NCBI GenBank assembly: GCA_000827495.1
Contig: KN817791.1
Location: 1-14,742, forward strand
DNA: 14,742 bases
DNA from: Hypholoma sublateritium FD-334 SS-4
Taxonomy: Eukaryota; Basidiomycota; Agaricomycetes; Agaricales; Strophariaceae
Reading direction: 5' to 3'
Within the stretch, counting starts at the first letter, position 1. The number at the start of each line of letters is the position of its first letter. Both the position numbers and the translations under genes were made by a program. Positions 8,391 through 14,742 of the stretch are shown piece after piece. The notes under the pieces are model-generated. The model did not search any database and was not told the DNA's origin. It saw only the letters and a list, made by a program, of their open reading frames with translations.

Positions 8391-8947
8391 AATGCGCATG
8401 TCCTAACTGAAGGCAGTGTACTAGGATGGACGAGCCGGTAGATATGTTACGAAAAGCAGTTCCACAGCAACTTGGAAGAAATTACGGGATACACGTAGGG
8501 TGTACCGGAAACATTGTGCAAAAGTTACAAAAACTCAAGCTATGATTTTCTTGCGAAAATAGATGTCCACTTGCCATGGTACCATCTGGAACAGAAGCAA
8601 TCCATCATCCGCTCACGCCAAACTTGAAGTCATGTGTACTGCAGTGCACCGCAAAGATGCTCACGCTGTATCGTATTAATGCCTGACGGTACTTGACTAG
8701 GACCCACTCCATGTCTTACCATCGCCTCCGACTATGACTCAAACAAAAAGGATAGCGTCTGAATCTCCTTATACCCAGCTACAAATTACCGCGGCTGCGC
8801 AAGCCGCCGGATGGAGAGGAACCAGAGACGCTGAAAATGGCCAACACATACCGCCCATTCAATGGCCGACGGCTCACGTTTGCGCAGATGCTGACGGTCA
8901 GCTATGTTTCATCTTAAATTATTAAAGAACGATATCTTATTGCTGAC
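8391..8947. other. Spacer between the ASADH fragment and the NACHT gene
   Basis: No gene is recognised. The last part (about 8700-8947) must hold the promoter of the NACHT gene. A TAA at 8915-8917, in frame with the NACHT start, limits N-terminal extension without an upstream exon. A small upstream exon carrying extra N-terminal sequence cannot be ruled out. Confidence 0.4.
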
Positions 8948-10842
8948 ATGGTACGCTGCACAGACGGATTTAAGCATTTGCAAGCGCACGTTGCTACAAC
9001 AGCCTTCGACTCGAACGATAACGTAGACGCACCGAAATGCCACCCCAATACACGCAAGGCCGTCCTGGACAATATTATGAGTTGGATCACGATACAGACC
9101 GCGATCAGAATCCAGTGGGTCCTGTGGCTCAATGGTGCCGCGGGTGCTGGTAAATCCGCAATTGGTCGATCTATCGTCGACCTTTGCCTTTCCCAGGGCA
9201 TTCCCATCGCCCGATTTTTCTTATTTCGGACCGACTCCACTCGAAATAGCCTCAAGCCCATCGTCGCCACTCTCGTCCATCAATTAACGGGGAGCATACC
9301 TGAGCTGCGGTCAATAATCATTCCAAGGATCCAGGCGGATTCACTCATCTTTACCAAGTCCCTCGAGACACAATTCGAGACACTCATCTTTGGGCCTCTT
9401 CTGCAGCTACAGAGCGAGTCTTTTTCGCCGCAAAAAACAGTCGTTTTTCTTTTTGACGGCGTGGACGAGTGCATTTGGAACGACGAACAGGCAAAACTCA
9501 TCCGCATCGTCACCGTTTTCGTCAAAAAACAAGTCTTTCCAATGATTGCATTATTTGGAAGTCGCGCCGAGAATCAGCTGCTCACTGAATTCAGATCGCC
9601 CATGCTCTCCGATATTCTCCTGCAATTAGCATTGGATACCGACTACCGAGCGAACGAAGATATTCTCCGCTTCCTTAACGATTCCTTTACGAAAATTAAA
9701 TCCACCCATCCCCTTGGAAGTGAACTTCGCAACAGCAACTGGCCAGCACAAGCAGAAATAGACAAGATGCTACAGAAGGCGTCGGGGCAGTTCATCTATG
9801 CATCGGTGGTAATAAAATTCATATCCGATCCCAACCAGCACCCAGCTCAGCAGCTCGAGATTGTGCTTGGACTCCGTCCGTCCGGCAGCCTGACGCCATT
9901 TGCACAACTCGACGCTTTGTATCGACATATTTTCTCCCGAGTAGTAGACATTGAAGCCACCTCCCTTGTTCTCGCATGGGAAATGTTCACTCCCAAAAAG
10001 GAGTCTTACCGTCACGCCACTTGCATTCCCGACGTTTTTTCAAGTTGGGAGGCGGACACTGCGTGCGGGTCTATGACTAACGCTGAGATAAAAGTGGCAC
10101 TGGCTGCTTTGACACCAGTTCTCACCTACACAGATTATGGTGGCATCCGGTTTCTCCATGCCTCGCTTCCTGACTTTCTTTTGGATCAGAAACGGTCGCA
10201 GGCCTTCTATATTGACCAGGCCGCATGGTGTACCAAGCTGTCAATTCTAACACTTAGGCGCTTGATAAATAAGACACCTAGCGAGCTAGGAACATGGACT
10301 GGCAAGAAAGAACTGCCGAGTACGTCCGCACATTTATTTCAATGACCGAGTAATGTCTTCTCATATCTAGCAGCATCATTTGATTTCACCACAATGGTGG
10401 ACTCGTACCTCCCACACGCAATACCCACTAAGGAACTCAAAGAGCTTGTGACTGCACTGTGGCCAGAAGGTTGGCCAACATCTGGATACATCCCAGGCTT
10501 TCTTACGAATGGTGGTGACGACTATCATTCTATGCCACGCCGGTTGGTGTCCTATATTGAAATCATTGGGAAATGGGTGAGCATGCTACCACTGTCAAAT
10601 TGTACTGTTAATGATATGACAATGCAATGTAGAATTTCGGTGACGGGGTTGGCGGGAAAGTTTACCGCGATCACCGCAAAGCCATAGAAAGCTATGTATG
10701 GGAATATTTGCCCCATGACGACTTAGAGGTTGTGATGTTCCTCTACAGTTACATGCAGAATTCATTCTGGGACTGTCTAAAATTACACCATTCTCCCCTG
10801 CTCGATAGACAATATCACATGCAGGGCTACGTAAAAGTATAG
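8948..10842 (+). CDS. NACHT-domain NTPase (short NLR-like protein)
   Basis: Three exons, 8948-10319, 10371-10576 and 10633-10842 (TAG), give 595 residues. The introns are 51 nt (donor GTACGT) and 56 nt (donor GTGAGC) and both keep frame. NACHT proteins are STAND NTPases that oligomerise on ligand binding. Fungal NLR-like members act in non-self recognition and regulated cell death, though most, like this one, are uncharacterised. Residues 28-36 hold the fungal pre-NACHT motif 'APKCHPNTR', Walker A is 'GAAGAGKS' (63-70), and Walker B is 'VVFLFDGVDEC' (165-175). 'FGSRAE' follows, and 'FLHASLPDFLLD' marks the end of the conserved helical part. No effector domain precedes NACHT and no ankyrin, TPR or WD40 repeats follow, so this is a minimal form. 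The ATG at 8948 is the first after an in-frame stop and has a purine at -3 and G at +4. The LINE begins within about 200 bp of the stop. Confidence 0.88.
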
Positions 10843-10868
10843 GAGAGTTCAAGTAGAGTTACAAAATA

Positions 10869-11060
10869 GGGGGGAAGCCGATATACATAGTAGGAGGATG
10901 AGGACTCTCCTTGATCCGCTACCACCACCATCGCAAATCTTCCCACGCTCAGCGCTGCGGGAGACGACGTACAGGAGGAGCGAGCATCGTAGACACAGAG
11001 TAATATACATCTAAAACACACCGTAACACACGTAAAACCCAATCCATAACACACCGTCGT
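10869..11060 (+). other. Probable 5' UTR of the LINE
   Basis: No coding frame is seen between the NACHT stop codon and ORF1. The last 60 bases before the ORF1 ATG are A/C-rich with repeated ACACACC-like words, matching the composition of the element. LINE promoters are usually internal and lie in this part, but no promoter motif is identified. Confidence 0.45.
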
Positions 11061-13154
11061 ATGACACCAAAAGCCGCTGCACCACCACGTACAACGAGAG
11101 CAGCATCAGGATCGACAGCACCAGACAAACGCGCACAAGAGAACGGCGCGATGGCGTCAATACCCACCACAGCTGACAAGCTCACAGCAAAACAACGAAC
11201 AGAACTCATCAAAAACTCACAATCGAACATCAAATGCAAACCGTCCGCCAAAGCATGGATGGTAGAGAGTGGCTACATTACAGATGGAGAACCCATNACC
11301 ACNACAACAATAGCGGCAGCGCTACTACTCATGACGACATACAAATATCCGAACCACAACACATGGATAGATGGCATGAGAGCCGCAGCAATTTGCATAG
11401 ACAACATACAGCACGAGGAAGCCATCAAAATCATCACAGAGGAAGCAACAGCACGCATCACNGAAGTCGCCAACCAGATCACACANAACATGACGGAAGT
11501 AATCGACAACGCCAACCAGAAACTACAACAAGAAGACGAAAAGCGCAAGAAAGAAATCGCCGAGGCAGATCGACAACGTCAAGAAATCGACAAAACCAGA
11601 GAAGAAGTGCTCGAAAAACTCAAAGAGGCAGCGCAACCACCACAGGGACCCACTCAGACCAGTGAGGAGAAGAAATCGTACGCGGACACGCTCACCGCCA
11701 TCATTGAATCAACAAAACGCAACACAGCCGCNGCCACAGGCAAAACGGAAAGCGATATCAGGCGAGAACAGGACATAAATGCAAGAGAAGCAAAAAGAGG
11801 TAAGCAAATTCTAATCGATGGACTAGCTAACATACTAGGACGCAATGCAACACCAGAGGAAGTACTCACAAAAGTCAACGAAGCATGGAAAGCAATCCCC
11901 GACGTCGTCGTCGCAGAAGATGATGAATACGATTCATACGATAAACCAGAGGGCATCAAATTCGTCACCGCGAGGCTATTAAGCAACGGCGGAGTCATCC
12001 TCGAAATCAACACATTCTACGGCACACACTTCCTCAAGCATCCGGCCGTCAGACGACACTTCCAAAAAACATTAGGTAAAGATGTCAGTATTAAAGACCG
12101 ACAGTATAGCATCCTCGTCGAATTCCTGCCTATCACCTTGCAGCAGAGACTAGCGGACATGGCAACTATCATCGAGGAAGACAACTTCTACACCAAGGGC
12201 GACATACACCAGATAAGATGGATGCGCGACCCCGAAAACAGCTGGCGGAAAGATCAACAATACGCACACGCCGTCCTAAACACAAGAGATAGAAACCGAG
12301 CAAACGATATCATCGAGCATGGTATAGTCATCGCAGGAAAGAGATACAAAGCACGTAAACTAGAAGATGACCCAAAAAGATGCTACAAGTGCCAGCTAAT
12401 TGAACCAGGACACCGCGCCGCGGACTGCCCAAACGAAGAGGTATGTGCCAACTGCTGTTCGAAAAACCACATCACGGTGATGTGGTTTTTCGAACAGCAG
12501 TTGGCACATACCTCTTCGTCCGCGAAATGCAATCGCGAACGCAAAGATTATGCATGCGCAAGTTGCTCAGCAACAAAAATAGCGCACCAACATGCCTCAT
12601 GGAGCAGACAATGCCCAACATTCCTCAAACAGCGAATTCGTCTACGTGAGCGATTCCCTGAAAATCATTACCGTTTCTACCCCATAGAAGGCAATCAAAA
12701 CACATGGATAAGAAAACAAGACAGCCTCGACGACGAGATGAACACCGAAAGGTGGAANGGAAACTACAACCGTAACCGACTAAATGAGACTGACAACAGG
12801 AAAGAAATGGAGCGACGACAAGACAGCGGACAAACAACAAGGCCAACACGGCTCCAAGGCGACTACTACAGACCCACACCAGAGCAACTGTACATACAAC
12901 ATACACGAACGCGGAGCCCACTACCACCAAGCCAAACGACAACCAGCAAGCCAACACAAACTGCGACAATGAGAAAATCAGTATCCAGGGCGAGATCGAC
13001 AAGAGGAAGAAGCACAATACGAAGAACCGACCAGGCACGAGAACCAAGCAGGACATCACCGACACGACAAGCGACACTGTCTGCATGGGCAAACGTTGAC
13101 GACAGAACGAGAGACCCACGGCGAGTAGCCAACTCACAAAACGGAAAGAAATGA
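11061..13154 (+). CDS. LINE ORF1, gag-like nucleic-acid-binding protein
   Basis: A single exon encodes 697 residues and would form the ribonucleoprotein particle with element RNA. The N-terminal 120 residues are basic and Thr/Ala-rich. Residues about 124-195 are rich in Glu, Lys and Gln with heptad-like spacing and likely form a coiled coil. A central domain (about 280-435) has the Tad-gag pattern 'GVILEINTF', 'ILVEFLPI', 'IRWMRDPENSWRKDQQYAHA' and 'HGIVIAGKRYKARK'. Zinc knuckles follow. The first is C441-X2-C-X6-H-X4-C456. The second starts C462-X2-C465-X4-H470 but its last Cys lies only at 490. A third follows ('ACASC' onward). The second knuckle is split by 15 residues (473-487) encoded by the right arm of a perfect palindrome, in frame. 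The C terminus is Arg/Thr/Ser-rich. The stop overlaps the ORF2 start. Alternative ATGs downstream, such as 11151, are possible. Confidence 0.9.
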   Translation: MTPKAAAPPRTTRAASGSTAPDKRAQENGAMASIPTTADKLTAKQRTELIKNSQSNIKCKPSAKAWMVESGYITDGEPXTXTTIAAALLLMTTYKYPNHNTWIDGMRAAAICIDNIQHEEAIKIITEEATARIXEVANQITXNMTEVIDNANQKLQQEDEKRKKEIAEADRQRQEIDKTREEVLEKLKEAAQPPQGPTQTSEEKKSYADTLTAIIESTKRNTAXATGKTESDIRREQDINAREAKRGKQILIDGLANILGRNATPEEVLTKVNEAWKAIPDVVVAEDDEYDSYDKPEGIKFVTARLLSNGGVILEINTFYGTHFLKHPAVRRHFQKTLGKDVSIKDRQYSILVEFLPITLQQRLADMATIIEEDNFYTKGDIHQIRWMRDPENSWRKDQQYAHAVLNTRDRNRANDIIEHGIVIAGKRYKARKLEDDPKRCYKCQLIEPGHRAADCPNEEVCANCCSKNHITVMWFFEQQLAHTSSSAKCNRERKDYACASCSATKIAHQHASWSRQCPTFLKQRIRLRERFPENHYRFYPIEGNQNTWIRKQDSLDDEMNTERWXGNYNRNRLNETDNRKEMERRQDSGQTTRPTRLQGDYYRPTPEQLYIQHTRTRSPLPPSQTTTSKPTQTATMRKSVSRARSTRGRSTIRRTDQAREPSRTSPTRQATLSAWANVDDRTRDPRRVANSQNGKK
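12433..12519. repeat. Perfect 43-bp inverted repeat with 1-nt spacer
   Basis: The left arm 12433-12475 is the exact reverse complement of the right arm 12477-12519, centred on G12476. It lies inside the second zinc knuckle of LINE ORF1. Bases 12477-12521 amount to a 45-nt in-frame insertion. Without it the knuckle would have the standard C-X2-C-X4-H-X4-C spacing. It is either a fold-back (snap-back) copying event or an assembly artefact. Confidence 0.97.
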
Positions 13155-14742
13155 ATGAACAACAGCAACAATCATTCAAGATCTGGCAGCAAAACACGAG
13201 GAAATCAAAAGACGCCCAGCTCGCCACACTACACCATGCACCAAAAGAAACTGACATAATCTGTATCCAGGAACCGTACACCGACACACTTGGACTAACA
13301 CGAGCTACCCCAGGATGGACTGTTATATACCCCCATAATCATCGACAAGGAGCCGACAGCACCACGCGATCAGTCATACTCGTCAACAACAAAATCTCAA
13401 CAGCGGCGTGGACACAAATCGAAATCGACTCAGACGACATCACAGCCATACAAATAAAGACGCCAACTCACATCCTCGACATCTACAACATCTACAATGC
13501 ATGCGAACACAACAACTCTACNGACGCACTCAAAGAACACCTAGAAGAGAGACGACGACGAAATCAGAACGAAATNAGAGACGAACACAGGCACACACAC
13601 ATAAGTACTAGCATATGGCTAGGAGATTTCAATAGACACCACCCTATGTGGGAAAGCGAAGCTAANGACCGACTGTTTCAGAGAAATAACATAGAAGAAG
13701 CAGGACACATCATCGAAATGCTAGCAGAACATGAAATGGAAATGGCATTACCAAAAGACAAGCCAACATTACTCAACTCAGCAGGCAACGAAACGCGCCC
13801 NGACAATGTATTCATCTCAGCACATGCCTTAGACAACATCATTGAATGTAACACGCGACCAGAACTAACACCACCGNTCGCAGACCACTACCCAATACTA
13901 ACAGAACTAGACATATCGCCGCCACAACAGAACACTAAACCACCGAAACGAGACTGGAGGAAGACGGACTGGAAAGAATTCAGCAAAGAACTAGCAGAAG
14001 CAATGCAAGAGCTGGCCGAACCTCGGCGACTGAAGACCCCAGCGGAGATCGACGANGCAATNGACAAACTCGAAGAAATCATCCAAAAAACAGCAGACAA
14101 ACACGTACCAAAGAAAAACACCACCATCTACTCCAAACGCTGGTGGACAAAGGAACTGGAACAGGCAAAGAGACTAGCAAGACAGAAGGCCAAACGAGCG
14201 CAGCGATACACAGACCAGCCATACCATCAAGCACATGAAGAAAAACGGAAAGCAAGAAANGACTACACCAACTTACTCAAGAAAACAAAACGAGACCACT
14301 GGCTCGAATGGATCGACAACCTGAATAACAAAACGATGTGGGATGCACATAGGTTCACAACAGCAGCAACGACAGACGGCGGCCGTACGAGAACNCCAGC
14401 AATCAAGAAACAAAACGAGGATGGACAAACAATCGAAGTACACGACAACGAAGAAAAGAGTAAGATATTCCACGAAACATTCTTTTACAAATGTCCAGAA
14501 AATCTCGGGATTGATCCCAACTACGAATATCCGACACCAGCATTCAAATTTACACACGTCAGCAATGAACAAATCAAACGAGTAGCCAAACAACTAAAAC
14601 CGTACAAAGNGCCCGGGCTGAGTGACATATCCAACTCCGTACTGACCCATTGTATCGAAGATCTCGCCCCACATCTAGGACCCATATATCGAGGCACGTT
14701 CGTACTCAACTACTACCCCGTCAAGTGGAAGAAATATGAAAC
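13151..14742 (+). CDS. LINE ORF2, endonuclease-reverse transcriptase, cut by window end
   Basis: The frame is open from ATG 13151 to the edge, 530 complete codons without a stop. The N-terminal part is an APE-type endonuclease of the EEP superfamily that would nick the target DNA. Visible motifs are 'QNTRKS' with Asn15, 'ICIQEP' with Glu41, 'WLGDFNRHHPMW' with Asp159 and Asn161, 'RPDNVF' with Asp218, and 'ADHYPIL' with Asp245-His246. The last is usually SDH, so Ala244 replaces the common Ser. A Lys/Arg-rich linker spans about 320-400. The reverse transcriptase begins near residue 480 with 'KPYKxPGLSDISNSVL', the equivalent of the usual PGPDGIxNxVL. The catalytic YADD box lies beyond the window. 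ORF2 starts in the sequence ATGA, whose TGA ends ORF1. Another ATG at 13155 is out of frame. Ten N bases fall here but none needs to create a stop. Confidence 0.92.
   Translation, partial: MNEQQQQSFKIWQQNTRKSKDAQLATLHHAPKETDIICIQEPYTDTLGLTRATPGWTVIYPHNHRQGADSTTRSVILVNNKISTAAWTQIEIDSDDITAIQIKTPTHILDIYNIYNACEHNNSXDALKEHLEERRRRNQNEXRDEHRHTHISTSIWLGDFNRHHPMWESEAXDRLFQRNNIEEAGHIIEMLAEHEMEMALPKDKPTLLNSAGNETRXDNVFISAHALDNIIECNTRPELTPPXADHYPILTELDISPPQQNTKPPKRDWRKTDWKEFSKELAEAMQELAEPRRLKTPAEIDXAXDKLEEIIQKTADKHVPKKNTTIYSKRWWTKELEQAKRLARQKAKRAQRYTDQPYHQAHEEKRKARXDYTNLLKKTKRDHWLEWIDNLNNKTMWDAHRFTTAATTDGGRTRXPAIKKQNEDGQTIEVHDNEEKSKIFHETFFYKCPENLGIDPNYEYPTPAFKFTHVSNEQIKRVAKQLKPYKXPGLSDISNSVLTHCIEDLAPHLGPIYRGTFVLNYYPVKWKKYE

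Larger units (their letters stand above)
10869..14742 (+). mobile_element. LINE (Tad/Jockey-like non-LTR retrotransposon), 3' part outside window
   Basis: The element has a gag-like ORF1 with zinc knuckles followed by an ORF2 with an endonuclease and the beginning of a reverse transcriptase. This is the layout of fungal Tad-type non-LTR elements, which copy themselves by target-primed reverse transcription. The 5' end is not fixed. I placed it at the G-run at 10869, but anywhere between 10843 and about 10900 is possible, and no target-site duplication can be scored without the 3' end. The plus strand is rich in A and C and poor in G and T, a sharp change from the NACHT gene. Sixteen N bases are scattered through it, as expected where several near-identical copies were merged in an assembly. 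Confidence 0.88.

Noticed and set aside
8734..8925. Open frame of 63 codons before the NACHT gene, considered as an N-terminal exon
   Set aside because: It has no effector-domain motif, and no convincing splice pair links it in frame to the NACHT exon.
12625..13287. Minus-strand open frame of 220 codons opposite the LINE ORF1/ORF2 junction
   Set aside because: It is Ser/Cys/Val/Leu-rich only because the plus strand is A/C-rich. It has no domain and overlaps two well-supported reading frames.
1..14742. CRISPR array, bacterial operons, or a multi-gene defence cluster
   Set aside because: The window is fungal, with spliced genes and no regularly spaced repeats. The NACHT gene stands alone with no partner genes that would suggest a system.

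Overview
The window looks like nuclear DNA of a mushroom-forming basidiomycete (Agaricomycetes). The evidence is genes with many short introns (about 46-71 nt, GT..AG, several with CTAAC or CTGAC-like branch sites), a DUF6532-type protein, a NACHT NTPase with the fungal 'PKCHPNTR' pre-NACHT motif, class II tRNA-Ser genes with introns, and a fungal Tad/Jockey-like LINE. No bacterial gene, operon or CRISPR array is visible. Twenty-four single N bases occur, only in 451-1838 and 11297-14610.

Layout. At 15-2342 (+) an 11-exon gene can be assembled into one frame of 587 codons. It has a disordered acidic/Ser-rich N-terminal half and a C-terminal DUF6532-like domain. An AT-rich gene-free stretch follows. 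Two tRNA-Ser(CGA) genes on the minus strand (3304-3394 and 5218-5311) have the same mature sequence but introns of 9 and 12 nt. Between them lies a GC-rich tract holding what looks like a decayed minus-strand gene (4209-5063) that I cannot assign to a family. An intact two-exon aspartate-semialdehyde dehydrogenase gene (5801-6977, +) follows. Downstream are about 2 kb without an intact gene that contain a clear truncated ASADH fragment (8296-8390) and weaker repeated pieces.

At 8948-10842 (+) a three-exon gene encodes a 595-residue NACHT protein with no recognisable effector domain before the NTPase and no repeat domain after it. A LINE begins within about 200 bp of its stop codon, in the same orientation, and runs off the right edge. 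Its ORF1 (gag-like, coiled coil, zinc knuckles) carries a perfect 43-bp inverted repeat inside the second knuckle. Its ORF2 (endonuclease, then start of reverse transcriptase) begins at an ATGA overlap with the ORF1 stop and is cut by the window end.

The genes do not form a pathway. The window is one housekeeping amino-acid biosynthesis gene and two tRNA genes set among lineage-expanded accessory families (DUF6532, NACHT), gene debris and a retrotransposon. I see no convincing new multi-gene system. The points most worth a second look are the LINE palindrome, the ASADH fragment with its direct-repeat deletion, the tRNA pair with different introns, and the unidentified decayed gene.
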